64,000 nt of DNA from JADJYF01 sp050186725. GTDB lineage: Bacteria > Pseudomonadota > Gammaproteobacteria > Ga0077536. Below are positions 1-8,362 of this stretch, in pieces. The stretch spans positions 1 through 64,000 of the forward strand of contig JBFWYG010000007.1 of NCBI GenBank assembly GCA_050186725.1, written 5' to 3'. A program made the position numbers and the translations under genes. Position 1 is the stretch's first letter, and every line of letters starts with the position of its first letter. Below the pieces are notes generated by a model. The model had not been told where the DNA came from and ran no database searches. It saw only the letters and a program-made list of their open reading frames with translations.

Positions 1-142
1 TGCTCAAACAAGGGGTTCGATGCGCTTTGTCCGTTCTGCGCGGTGCCCAGAGCCGAATGACCGAACTCATCGTTCGGCATCCGGTTCCATGCGCTTAGAT
101 TCGTGGGGATCTGCCAGGGTCTGTCCCTTCTCTCGAACGCCC

Positions 143-1165
143 TCAAGCGCCCCTGAACTTCGGCATCACTTCCTTCGCGAACAGTTCCAGCGAGCGCGTC
201 GCCTTGTCGGGGTCGATGCCCGGGAACTGGGTGTTGAGGATGAAGTCGGTGCATTTGAACTCGGCGACGAACTTCTCCATCTTCTGCGCGACCTGCTTCG
301 GCGTGCCGACCATGAAGTGCTCGGCCAGCACCGAGTGGCGCATGTCCGACGGCTTGGTCACCGGCAGCGGCGCGTCGTCGCCTTCGGCGTCGTTGGCCTC
401 GGCCAGGATCTCGGCGTAGAACTCCAGCATGTGCCACAGGTGGTCCTGGCATTCCTCCCAGGCCTGGTCCTCGCTCTCCGCGCAATAGACCATGCGCAGC
501 TGCGCGATGTTGAAGTCCTTGGGGTCGTAGCCGCTCTTGGCGAGCGTCTCGAGGTACAGCGGCGCCGGATCGGGGCCGAGCGTCGCCATCAGGTGATAGC
601 CCATCTCCGCCGCGCGCGTGATGGCCTTCGGGCCGCGCGCGCCGATCCAGATGGGCGGCCGCGGCGTCTGCACCGCTTTCGGTGTGAGCCTGGCCTTGGT
701 CAGCTTGGTGAACTTGCCGTCCACCGTCACTTCGTCTTCGGTGAGCAGTCGCTCGACGATGCGGATGCCTTCGCGCGTGCGCATGCCGCGCTCGCTGCGG
801 TTCATGTTGAAGGTCTCGAATTCGTAGTGGGCGTAGCCCTGGCCGACGCCGAGATCGAAGCGGCCGTTGGACAGGATGTCGACGTTGGCCACTTCCTCGG
901 CCAGCAGCAGTGGATGCTGGAAGGGCAGGATGATGATGAAGGTGCCGATGCGGATGGTCGAGGTGCGCATCGCGACCGCCGCGGCGGTCGTCATCAGCGA
1001 CGGGTTGTAGCCGTCTTCCGTGAAGTGATGCTCGGTCAGCCAGATGTTGTCGTAGCCGAGTTCCTCGCCGCGCTTGATCTGTTTCAGGATCTGCTCGTAA
1101 AAGGCCGGAAAGGGCCGGCGCCACTGCACCGGGTTGCGAAAGTCTTCCATAAAGCCAAAGCGCAT
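143..1165 (-). CDS. LLM-class flavin-dependent oxidoreductase
   Basis: A 340-residue protein of the bacterial luciferase-like (TIM barrel) family, whose members use reduced FMN or F420 to oxidise or oxygenate small molecules. The N-terminus MRFGFMEDFRNP, the WLTEHHF motif near residue 43, the RIGTFIIILPFQHP strand and NGRFDLGVGQGY near residue 100 are typical of the family. Length is normal. The ATG is preceded by GGGGAG at a good distance. It lies downstream of an acyl-CoA dehydrogenase on the same strand (136 nt gap), which suggests a shared catabolic role. The substrate and the FMN/F420 preference cannot be read from the sequence. A second family member lies at 29955-30974. Confidence 0.9.
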   Translation of the reverse strand: MRFGFMEDFRNPVQWRRPFPAFYEQILKQIKRGEELGYDNIWLTEHHFTEDGYNPSLMTTAAAVAMRTSTIRIGTFIIILPFQHPLLLAEEVANVDILSNGRFDLGVGQGYAHYEFETFNMNRSERGMRTREGIRIVERLLTEDEVTVDGKFTKLTKARLTPKAVQTPRPPIWIGARGPKAITRAAEMGYHLMATLGPDPAPLYLETLAKSGYDPKDFNIAQLRMVYCAESEDQAWEECQDHLWHMLEFYAEILAEANDAEGDDAPLPVTKPSDMRHSVLAEHFMVGTPKQVAQKMEKFVAEFKCTDFILNTQFPGIDPDKATRSLELFAKEVMPKFRGA

Positions 1166-1301
1166 GGTGATCTCCCCTGGGATGGCGGGCGTTGGTCGAG
1201 GCTCGCATTGTCCGGCCGCCTCACGACGAGCGGCAAGGCTGACCGAAAGGGGAGGGTAAGGGCGGCGCGCGACGGGCCGCCCCGGGCCACCAGGGCCGCG
1301 C

Positions 1302-2468
1302 TCAGAACGAGCGCGGCAGGCCGAGCACGCGCTCGCCGATGAAGTTCAGGATCATTTCGCGACTGACCGGGGCGATGCGCGGAATCATCATTTCGCGGAA
1401 GTAGCGCTCGACGTGGTACTCCTTGGCGTAGCCCATGCCGCCGTGGGTCAGCACCGCGGTCTCGCAGGCGCGAAAGCCCGCTTCGGCCGCCAGGTACTTG
1501 GCGGCGTTGGCCTGTGCGCCGCACTCCTCGCCACGGTCGTAGCGGTTCGCCGCGTCGAACACCATGAGATTGGCGGCTTCGAGTTCCATCCAGTTGCGCG
1601 CGAGCGGATGCTGGATGCCCTGGTTCATGCCTATCGGACGGCCGAACACCGAGCGCTCGTTGGCGTAGTCGACGGCGCGCTTCAATGCCGCGCGGCCGAG
1701 CCCGATGGCCTCGGCCGCGAGCAGCACGCGCTCGGGATTCAGCCCATGCAGGATGTAGTAGAAGCCCTTGCCTTCCTCGCCGATGAGATCCTCGCGCGGC
1801 ACCGGCATGCCGTCGTAGAACACCGCGTTGGAATCCACCGCCGCGCGGCCCATCTTCGGGATCTCGCGCACCTCGGCGTATTCACGGTTCAGGTCGGTGT
1901 AGAACAAGGACAGGCCGTCGGTCTTCTTCTTGACCTGGTCGCGCGCGGTGGTGCGCGCCAGCAGCAGCACCTTGTTGGCGCGCTGCGCCATGGAGGTCCA
2001 GTGCTTCTGGCCGTGGATCAGGTAGCCGTCGCCGTGACGCTCGGCGCGCACCTGCAGGCTGGTGGTGTCGAGACCGGCGTTGGGCTCGGTGACGCCGAAG
2101 CAGGCGGATTCCTCGCCGCGCAACAGCGGCGGCAGCATGCGGCGCTTCTGTTCTTCGGTGCCGAACACGACCACCGGGTTCAGGCCGAAGATGTTCAGAT
2201 GAATCGCCGAGGCGCCGCTCATGCCGGCGCCGGACTCGGCCACGGCTTGCATCATGATGGCGGCCTCGGTGATGCCGAGCCCGCTGCCGCCGTATTCCTC
2301 CGGCATGGCGATGCCGAACCAGCCGGCCTCGCGGATCGCGGCGGTGAATTCCTCGGGAAAGCGATGGGCCTCGTCGCACTTCAGCCAGTACTCGGCGTCG
2401 AAATCTGCGCACAGCTTGGTGATGGCATCGCGGATGGCGAGCTGTTCGTCGGAAAAACGGAAGTCCAT
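1302..2468 (-). CDS. Acyl-CoA dehydrogenase
   Basis: A 388-residue flavoprotein of the acyl-CoA dehydrogenase family, which makes the alpha,beta double bond in acyl-CoA and hands electrons to ETF. Visible marks are MPEEYGGSGLG near residue 50, the FAD/substrate loop FGVTEPNAGLDTTS, the segment GLNPERVLLA with a glutamate where isovaleryl-CoA dehydrogenase has its base, RSVFGRPIGMNQGIQ, and the C-terminal THGGMGYAKEYHVERYFRE. The open frame extends upstream to 2735, but the family start MDFRFSDEQ at 2468 has GAGGA seven bases ahead and is chosen. It is divergent from the gene at 2734; the 265 nt between should hold both promoters. Confidence 0.93.
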   Translation of the reverse strand: MDFRFSDEQLAIRDAITKLCADFDAEYWLKCDEAHRFPEEFTAAIREAGWFGIAMPEEYGGSGLGITEAAIMMQAVAESGAGMSGASAIHLNIFGLNPVVVFGTEEQKRRMLPPLLRGEESACFGVTEPNAGLDTTSLQVRAERHGDGYLIHGQKHWTSMAQRANKVLLLARTTARDQVKKKTDGLSLFYTDLNREYAEVREIPKMGRAAVDSNAVFYDGMPVPREDLIGEEGKGFYYILHGLNPERVLLAAEAIGLGRAALKRAVDYANERSVFGRPIGMNQGIQHPLARNWMELEAANLMVFDAANRYDRGEECGAQANAAKYLAAEAGFRACETAVLTHGGMGYAKEYHVERYFREMMIPRIAPVSREMILNFIGERVLGLPRSF

Positions 2469-2733
2469 GGTCGAGTCCTCGTGCATGAAAGGCCGCGCCG
2501 CCGCGGCGGCTGGCGGCGGTCGCTTGGCAGGCTCTTGATGCAGCCATAATATCGCCCCTTCAGCGTGCGCGGCCACGCGCCCGCGACGCACTCGCGGACC
2601 CTCGCCGCCCGCCCGCGCAGCGCTCACCCTTACGCCCGCAGCCTGGAGCCCGAGCCATGTCCGTGTGTCGTCGTCACCCGTCCCGCGCGCCCACCCGGCG
2701 CCGCGCTGCCGACCTGGGCATCTGAGCCGCGCC

Positions 2734-3735
2734 ATGGCCGACTACCTTCTCACACAAGCCGACGAGTTTCCGCACACGCCGAGCGCGGAGCGGCATTTCA
2801 ACGAGTCTGTCTACGTCAACGCCTTCGACCATCGCAGCGGCATGGGCGGCTGGCTCAGGCTCGGCAATCGCGCCAACGAAGGCTATGCCGAACTCGCGGT
2901 GTGCCTGTTCCTGCCCGACGGGCGCATCGCCTGCCAGTTCCAGCGCCCGTCGATCGCCGACAACGCGCGCTTCGAGGCGGGCGGCATGCGCTACAGCGTC
3001 GACGACCCCCATCGCCAGGTGACCATGCGCTACGCGGGCGAAGTGCTGCTGGTGGAGGACCGCGCCTGGCTGCGCGATCCGCGTCAGCTCTTCGAGCGCG
3101 CGCCGCGCGCGCACTGTGAGCTCGAGTGGCGCCATCGAGGGTGTTCGCCGATCCACGGCGGTCTGCCGGCGACGGCGGACCAGCAGACCATGTTCGGGCG
3201 CGATTTCTCCCTCGGGCACTTCAACCAGCACACGGTGGTGAGTTCGCGCCTGCGCATCGGCGCGGAGAGCTACGACTTCGAGGGCTTCGGCTGGCGCGAC
3301 CATTCCTGGGGACCGCGCCTGTGGCAGAACATCCTGTTCGACCGCGGCTTCTACGTGAGCTTCGGCGCGGATCGCGGCTTCACCCTGCTCAAGATCGCGA
3401 ACCGCGACGGCGTGGTGCGCCGCGCCGGCGTGCTGTTCGTGGACGGCGCCTACGAGGCCATCACCGATCTGGACGTGTTCACCGAGTGGGACGCGCACAA
3501 GGATCCGGTCGCCGTCACCCTGACCGCGCGCAGCGCCAGCCACAGCGCGGTGATCCACGGTCGTGTGCTGAACTGCGCGCCGCTCAGCAATCGGCGCAAG
3601 ATCGGGGATGAAGTCCTGCATTCGCGCATCGCCGAGGCCGCGACCGAGTTCGAGTGGGACGGCCGCCGCGGCTACGGCATGACCGAATACGTCGAGCGCC
3701 TGGTGGACGGCGAGCCCGTCGCCTGGCCGCTCTGA
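2734..3735 (+). CDS. Unknown lipocalin-like protein, twin copy A (DUF7064/DUF7065-like)
   Basis: A 333-residue protein of unknown function. It resembles proteins carrying the paired DUF7065/DUF7064 domains, remotely like CrtC/AttH lipocalin-type hydratases; that family name is from memory. No signal peptide or membrane segment is seen. Conserved blocks shared with its neighbour are FNESVYVN (residues 22-29), GRDFSLGHFNQHT (155-167, with two histidines and an asparagine that could bind metal) and FGWRDHSWGPR (185-195). It aligns without gaps to the next gene, so the two arose by tandem duplication. The start is the in-frame ATG that matches copy B; the upstream extension to 2665 is not supported by that alignment. 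It leads a plus-strand block of acyl-CoA kinase and oxidation genes and may bind or modify a lipid or steroid intermediate. Confidence 0.85.
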   Translation: MADYLLTQADEFPHTPSAERHFNESVYVNAFDHRSGMGGWLRLGNRANEGYAELAVCLFLPDGRIACQFQRPSIADNARFEAGGMRYSVDDPHRQVTMRYAGEVLLVEDRAWLRDPRQLFERAPRAHCELEWRHRGCSPIHGGLPATADQQTMFGRDFSLGHFNQHTVVSSRLRIGAESYDFEGFGWRDHSWGPRLWQNILFDRGFYVSFGADRGFTLLKIANRDGVVRRAGVLFVDGAYEAITDLDVFTEWDAHKDPVAVTLTARSASHSAVIHGRVLNCAPLSNRRKIGDEVLHSRIAEAATEFEWDGRRGYGMTEYVERLVDGEPVAWPL

Positions 3736-3764
3736 ACGCCGCAATTTTCGCGAGGACAGTTTCG

Positions 3765-4766
3765 ATGGATGCCTTTCGCCTCACGCCCCAGGACGAGTAT
3801 CCGCATCGTCCGACTTCCGATCAGAACTTCAACGAGTCGGTCTACGTCAACGGCTTCGATCCCGCGACGCGCTCGGGCGGCTGGATGCGCATCGGCAACC
3901 GTGTGAATGAAGGCCACGCCGAGGCGCAGGTCTGCCTCTACCTGCCGGACGGTCGCCTCGCGGTGCAGTTCCAGCGGCCGGAGATCGCGCACAACGATGC
4001 CTTCGCGGCCGGCGGCTTGAGCTACACCGTGCACGAGCCCTACAAGCACGTCAGCATGCGCTACGAGGGTGATCTCCTGGTGCTGGACGACCCGTCGCTC
4101 CTGCGCGATGCGCGCCGCCTGTTCGCCGAGGCGCCGCGCACGCCGGGCGAGGTGGAGTTCGACCTGACCGGCGTGTCGCCCATGCACGGCGGCGAGCCGA
4201 CCACCGACACCCAGGAGACCATGTACGGGCGGGACTTCTCGTTCGGCCACTTCAATCAGCACACCCGCACCCGCGGACGCATGAAGATTGGCAGCGAGAC
4301 CTTCGAGTTCGACAGCTTCGGCTGGCGTGACCATTCCTGGGGGCCGCGCTACTGGACCAACATCTACTTCTACCGGCTGTTCGTCGCCAACTTCGGCGCG
4401 GATCGCGCCCTCATGCTGCTCAAGATCACCGACCGGCAGGGCGTGACGCGGCGCGTCGGCGTGCTGCAGTACGACGGCGACTACGAGGACATCACCGACC
4501 TCGACCTCTACACCGAGTGGACGCCGGCCAAGGACCCACGCGCCATGCGGCTCGGCGTGCGCACCGCGAAGCGCGCGGTGCAGATCCAAGGCGAAGTGAT
4601 CGCGCTCGCGCCGCTCAGCAACCGCCGCAAGGTGGGCGAACAATGGCTCACCTCGCGCATCGCCGAGGGGCTCACGATGTGGACCTGGGACGACCGCCAG
4701 GGCATCGGCGTCACCGAGTACATCGAGCAGGTGAACGACGGCCAGCCGGTAGGCTGGCCGCTGTAA
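3765..4766 (+). CDS. Unknown lipocalin-like protein, twin copy B (DUF7064/DUF7065-like)
   Basis: Also 333 residues and collinear with copy A over the whole length; by eye 28 of the first 50 positions are identical. The same three blocks recur: FNESVYVN at 22-29, GRDFSFGHFNQHT at 155-167 and FGWRDHSWGPRYW at 185-197. The ATG at 3765 is preceded by GAGGA eight bases away, which settles the start against the longer frame from 3654. It sits 29 nt after copy A and 4 nt before the first APH-type kinase gene, so these are almost certainly cotranscribed. Divergence outside the blocks suggests different ligands or a hetero-oligomer rather than a recent duplication. The function is not known. Confidence 0.85.
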   Translation: MDAFRLTPQDEYPHRPTSDQNFNESVYVNGFDPATRSGGWMRIGNRVNEGHAEAQVCLYLPDGRLAVQFQRPEIAHNDAFAAGGLSYTVHEPYKHVSMRYEGDLLVLDDPSLLRDARRLFAEAPRTPGEVEFDLTGVSPMHGGEPTTDTQETMYGRDFSFGHFNQHTRTRGRMKIGSETFEFDSFGWRDHSWGPRYWTNIYFYRLFVANFGADRALMLLKITDRQGVTRRVGVLQYDGDYEDITDLDLYTEWTPAKDPRAMRLGVRTAKRAVQIQGEVIALAPLSNRRKVGEQWLTSRIAEGLTMWTWDDRQGIGVTEYIEQVNDGQPVGWPL

Positions 4767-4770
4767 GCGC

Positions 4771-5802
4771 ATGAGCGCAGCACTAGAGGACGAGGGTCCG
4801 CCGAGCGACCTCGAGGTCATCGTCGCGCGGCTCGGGGACGCGCTGCGACGCCGCTTCGGTGGCGCCTCGGACATCGCCGAGGTGGATGTCGCGACCGTCG
4901 GCGGCATCAACCGCACGGTGCTCTTCGACCACGTCGACGGCGCCGCGCGCCGGCGCCTGGTGCTGCGCCAGGAGACCTACACCACCGAGTTCTCGCCCTT
5001 CCTCGCGCCCGAGATCCAGTGGCCGCTGCTGCAGGTCTGCGCGCGCCACGGCCTGCCGGTGCCCGAGCCGGTGTTCGCGCTGACACCCGAGGACCGCCTG
5101 GGGCGGGGCTACGTGGTCGGCTTCGTCGCGGGCGAGACCCTGCCGAAGAGATTGCTGACCGCGCCCGAGTTCGCGCCGGCGCGCGCGGTCTTCACCCGCC
5201 AGGCGGGCGAGACCCTGGCCCGGCTGCACGCCATCGACCCGGCCGAAGTGCCGATGCTGAACGAGGTGCCGGACAGCATCGATGCGCTCGGCGCGCAGCG
5301 CGCGGCCTACGAGATCTACGGCGAGCCGCACCCGGTGCTGGAGTACGCCTTTCGCTGGCTCGAGCGGCACCAGCCGCCGGCCGCGCCGAAAGTCTTCATC
5401 CACGGCGATTTCCGCACCGGCAACATGCTAGTCGACCCGCACAAGGGCCTGATGGCGCTGCTCGACTGGGAGTGCTCGCGACTCTCCGCGCCGGAGGACG
5501 AACTGGGCTGGTACTGCTCGCGCTGCTGGCGCTTCGGCTTCAACGATCGCGAAGCCGGCGGCTTCGACACGCGCGACGCGATGATCGCCGCCTACGAGGC
5601 CGCCGGCGGACGGCGCATCGACCGCGAGGCGCTGCGCTGGTGGGAGATCTTCGCCCACCTGCGCTGGGCGCTGTACAACATCATGCAGGTGTGGGGGCAC
5701 GTGAAGTGCGGGCGACGCGCGCCGGCCTTCGCGCTGTTCGGCCGTAACACCGCCTACATCGAATACGACCTGCTCATGACCCTCATGGGCCGCTACGCTT
5801 AA
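4771..5802 (+). CDS. APH-fold phosphotransferase (LvaA/ACAD10-type kinase), copy 1
   Basis: A 343-residue kinase of the aminoglycoside phosphotransferase fold. The catalytic loop HGDFRTGN (residues 211-218, Asp213, Asn218) and the metal-binding LLDWE (Asp232) are intact. In place of the small-molecule antibiotic kinases, this subfamily is linked to acyl-CoA metabolism: LvaA of Pseudomonas putida and the kinase domain of ACAD10/11 phosphorylate 4-hydroxyacyl-CoA. The neighbours here (DUF6285 protein, enoyl-CoA isomerase, acyl-CoA dehydrogenase, SDR) fit that role, so phosphorylation of a hydroxyacyl-CoA is the favoured inference. It starts 4 nt after the previous stop. A diverged second copy lies at 9259-10281. 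Antibiotic resistance is unlikely from the context. Confidence 0.88.
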   Translation: MSAALEDEGPPSDLEVIVARLGDALRRRFGGASDIAEVDVATVGGINRTVLFDHVDGAARRRLVLRQETYTTEFSPFLAPEIQWPLLQVCARHGLPVPEPVFALTPEDRLGRGYVVGFVAGETLPKRLLTAPEFAPARAVFTRQAGETLARLHAIDPAEVPMLNEVPDSIDALGAQRAAYEIYGEPHPVLEYAFRWLERHQPPAAPKVFIHGDFRTGNMLVDPHKGLMALLDWECSRLSAPEDELGWYCSRCWRFGFNDREAGGFDTRDAMIAAYEAAGGRRIDREALRWWEIFAHLRWALYNIMQVWGHVKCGRRAPAFALFGRNTAYIEYDLLMTLMGRYA

Positions 5803-5811
5803 GCACGCGCC

Positions 5812-6186
5812 ATGGCCCACGACACGCCCGACCTCGCCGAAATCCTGCGCTCGGTCCACGAGTTCATCCGTGACCTGCAGCCGCGTCTCGGCGGCATGGA
5901 CCGCTACCAGGCGCTGTGCGCGCAGATGCTGCTGGAGATAGCGCTGCGCGAACTGCCGGAATGGCAGCCGCTTGAGACCGCCGACGACGCGCGCCTGCGC
6001 GCGCTCTGCGAGGTCGGGCCCGAGGCGCCGCGCGAGGCGCTCGCGGCGCGGCTCGCCGCGCGCATCGCGGCCGGTGAGTTCGATGAGCGTCTGGACGAAC
6101 TGGCCGACGACCTGCTGCAGCACGTGATCGCCAAGGTGCGGGTCAGCCGACCGAAGCACCTCGAGCCCGAACACCGCGCCGACTGA
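5812..6186 (+). CDS. DUF6285 protein, likely LvaB-type partner of the kinase, copy 1
   Basis: A small acidic 124-residue cytoplasmic protein with a helical look: residues 1-45 contain an LRSVHEFIRDLQPRLGG helix and DRYQALCAQMLLEI. It belongs to the family now called DUF6285, which is habitually encoded next to APH-type kinases. In the levulinate pathway a protein of this size (LvaB) is needed for LvaA activity; the equation of LvaB with DUF6285 is from memory. The gene follows the kinase by 9 nt. The second copy at 10293-10673 aligns along its length, including the C-terminal VRxxRPxxLxPxHR region. A direct catalytic role is not evident. Confidence 0.8.
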   Translation: MAHDTPDLAEILRSVHEFIRDLQPRLGGMDRYQALCAQMLLEIALRELPEWQPLETADDARLRALCEVGPEAPREALAARLAARIAAGEFDERLDELADDLLQHVIAKVRVSRPKHLEPEHRAD

Positions 6187-6217
6187 GCCTTCCAACCTTC
6201 TTCGACAGGACACTGCC

Positions 6218-6991
6218 ATGCCCGAGCAAGTCATCGCCTTCAGCGTCGCCGACGGGATCGCGCGCATCGTCATCGACGACGCCGCGCGCCACAACGTGGT
6301 CGGCGCGCAGTTCACCAAGGAATTCGCCCGCGCCGCCATCGCCTGCGAAGGGCGCGAGGACGTGCGCGTGGTGTTGCTGACCGCGGCCGGCCGGGAGTTC
6401 TCGGTCGGCGGCGATTTGAACGAGTTTCTCGCCGTGCGCGACCGGCTGCGCGCGCACATCCGCGAGATGGCGACCTATTTCCACCTCGGCATCACGGTGC
6501 TGAACCGCCTGCCGGTACCGGTGGTGTGCGCGGTCAACGGGCTCGCCGCCGGTGGCGGCATGAGCCTCGCGATGATGGCCGACATGACCATCGCCACGCG
6601 CTCGGCGAAGTTCACCCTGGCCTATACCCGCTCGGGCCTGACCCCGGACGGCGGCGGCAGCTGGTTCCTGCCGCGGCTGGTGGGCGCGCAGCGCGCCTTC
6701 GACATCATGGCCACCAATCCGACCTTGAGCGCGGAGGAGGCCTGCCAGCTCGGACTCATCGCGCGGGTGGCGGACGACGACAAGTTCCAGGCCGAGACCG
6801 AGAAGCTGCTGCGTCAGCTCGCCGACGCCCCCTCGGGCTCGGTGCAGCGCGCCAAGCGCCTGCTGCGCGCGGCGCTGTCCGATACGCTCGAACAGCATCT
6901 CGAACTCGAGTCGCAGAACATCGCCGAGATTGCCGCGACCCCGACCACCATCGCTACCCTGGAGGCGTTCTTCGCCGCCAGGAAGAAGTGA
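6218..6991 (+). CDS. Enoyl-CoA hydratase/isomerase family protein (PaaG-like)
   Basis: A 257-residue crotonase-fold enzyme acting on CoA thioesters. The oxyanion-hole segments are EFSVGGDLNEF near residue 60 and NGLAAGGGMSLAMMADM at 107-123. The first glutamate of true hydratases is replaced (Tyr136 in LAYTRSG), and the second site has Asp (RAFDIM). Asp144 in GLTPDGGGSWFLPR matches the aspartate used by PaaG and related double-bond isomerases. Isomerisation is therefore more likely than simple hydration. CAGGA precedes the ATG. It is the third gene of the kinase block, 31 nt after the DUF6285 gene, and is followed by a long inverted repeat. Confidence 0.88.
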   Translation: MPEQVIAFSVADGIARIVIDDAARHNVVGAQFTKEFARAAIACEGREDVRVVLLTAAGREFSVGGDLNEFLAVRDRLRAHIREMATYFHLGITVLNRLPVPVVCAVNGLAAGGGMSLAMMADMTIATRSAKFTLAYTRSGLTPDGGGSWFLPRLVGAQRAFDIMATNPTLSAEEACQLGLIARVADDDKFQAETEKLLRQLADAPSGSVQRAKRLLRAALSDTLEQHLELESQNIAEIAATPTTIATLEAFFAARKK

Positions 6992-6996
6992 GCGGG

Positions 6997-7095
6997 GGGG
7001 ACAGCGCGAGCGCAATCGGGGACAGACCACGGTTTCGCGCAAGTGTGGTCGGGGACTGAGCGCGTTTCTCGCGAAACCGTGGTCTGTCCCCGATT
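6997..7095. repeat. REPIN-like inverted repeat with GGGGACA motifs
   Basis: Two perfect 26-base arms at 7014-7039 and 7070-7095 face each other across 30 bases. Each arm carries the core CGGGGACAGACCACGGTTT, in opposite orientations. Further GGGGACA-like copies occur at 6997-7003 and inside the loop at 7050-7057. Such GGGGACAGACC palindromes are a common type of dispersed repeat in proteobacterial genomes and are often mobilised by REP-associated tyrosine transposases. None is encoded here. No T-run follows the right arm, so an intrinsic terminator is less likely, although the transcript would fold strongly between the isomerase and the dehydrogenase genes. Confidence 0.75.
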
Positions 7096-7184
7096 GGACC
7101 CCGCGTGGACATCCGCGCCCCGATTACTTATCGTCCGCCGCATTCCGCGCCGCGGCGCCGCCTGTTTTCCATGGAGACCTTCGC

Positions 7185-8357
7185 ATGACCACCAATGCCT
7201 TCGACCTGAGTCCCGACCAGCGCACGATGCTGGACGAGGCGGACAAGTTCGCGAAGAACGAGCTCTACCCGCTCGCCACGCGCATGGACAACGAAGAGTG
7301 GTGGCCGGAACACGCCTTCCCGATGATCGGCGAGGCCGGCTACTTCGGCCTGACGGTGCCGGAGGAGTACGGCGGCCAGGGGCTCGACTTCTTCACCAGC
7401 GGCCTGGTGTCGCAGGCCTTCGGACGCTGGAACTACGCGCTCGCGCTGTCCTGGATCGCGCACGAGAACCTGTGCCTGAACAACATCTATCGCAATGCGA
7501 ACGAGGATCAGCGCCGCCGCTACCTGCCGGGCCTGTGCTCCGGCAAGAAGATCGGCGCGCTGGGTCTCACCGAGCCCGGTGCCGGCTCCGACGCGCTGGG
7601 CTCGATGGCCACCACCGCGCGCAAGGTCGGCGACAAGTACCTGCTGAACGGCCGCAAGATCTACATCACCAACGGCCCCGTCGCCGACGTGCTGCTGGTC
7701 TACGCCAAGACCGCGCCGGAGAAGGGTGCGCACGGCATCTCGGCCTTCATCGTCGAGAAGGACTTCAAGGGCTTCGCCGTCGCGCAGAAGCTGATCAAGA
7801 TGGGCTTCCGCGGCAGCCAGACCGGCGAACTGGTGTTCGACGACTGCGAGGTGCCGGCCGAGAACCTGGTGGGCAAGGAGAACGAGGGCGTGGCGGTGGT
7901 GATGAGCGGGCTCGACCTCGAGCGCGCGGTCATCTCGCCGATCTGCGTCGGCATGGCCGAGCGCGCGCTGGAACTCACCATCCAGTACGCCAAGGACCGC
8001 AAGCAGTTCGGCAAGCCGATCGCCGAGTTCCAGATGATCCAGTCGAAGATCGCCGACATGTACGTGTGGGTCGAGGCGATGAAGGCGCTGAACTTCAAGG
8101 TACTGGCCGAGGCCAACGATCTCGAGGTGGGCGGCGGTGGCCGCGGCATGATCCACGCCCAGACCGCGGCCTCGATCATGTACACCGCCAACATGCTGAA
8201 CCGCGTGCTGGACGAGGCCGTGCAGGTGCACGGCGGCTTCGGCTACATGTGGGAGTCCGAGGTCAATCGTCTCTACCGCGGCAACAAGCTGCTGGAAATC
8301 GGCGCCGGCACCACCGAAGTGCGCAAGATGATCATCAGCCGCGAACTGCTGAAGTAG
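7185..8357 (+). CDS. Acyl-CoA dehydrogenase (isovaleryl-CoA dehydrogenase-like)
   Basis: A 390-residue FAD enzyme. VPEEYGGQGLDF, the LGLTEPGAGSDALG loop near residue 130, KIYITNGPVADVLLVYA, GLDLERAVISP (Glu at the position of the isovaleryl-CoA dehydrogenase base), DRKQFGKPIAEFQMIQ and VQVHGGFGYMWESEVNRLYR mark it clearly. The ATG at 7185 has GGAGA seven bases ahead; the open frame extends upstream through the repeat, but that part is not protein-like. It is followed 5 nt later by an SDR and then by the second kinase/DUF6285 pair. By analogy with LvaC it could act on a phosphorylated hydroxyacyl-CoA; ordinary dehydrogenation of branched acyl-CoA is the conservative call. Confidence 0.93.
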   Translation: MTTNAFDLSPDQRTMLDEADKFAKNELYPLATRMDNEEWWPEHAFPMIGEAGYFGLTVPEEYGGQGLDFFTSGLVSQAFGRWNYALALSWIAHENLCLNNIYRNANEDQRRRYLPGLCSGKKIGALGLTEPGAGSDALGSMATTARKVGDKYLLNGRKIYITNGPVADVLLVYAKTAPEKGAHGISAFIVEKDFKGFAVAQKLIKMGFRGSQTGELVFDDCEVPAENLVGKENEGVAVVMSGLDLERAVISPICVGMAERALELTIQYAKDRKQFGKPIAEFQMIQSKIADMYVWVEAMKALNFKVLAEANDLEVGGGGRGMIHAQTAASIMYTANMLNRVLDEAVQVHGGFGYMWESEVNRLYRGNKLLEIGAGTTEVRKMIISRELLK

Positions 8358-8362
8358 GCGCC

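Noticed and set aside
113..130. GGGTCTGTCCC motif near the left edge, like the REPIN core
   Set aside because: It matches only about nine bases, with no inverted partner nearby. Not enough to call a repeat copy.
20..1342. Long plus-strand frame opposite the LLM oxidoreductase
   Set aside because: It is antisense to a clear luciferase-family protein, rich in Arg/His/Ala and without family motifs. Long shadow frames are expected at this GC content.
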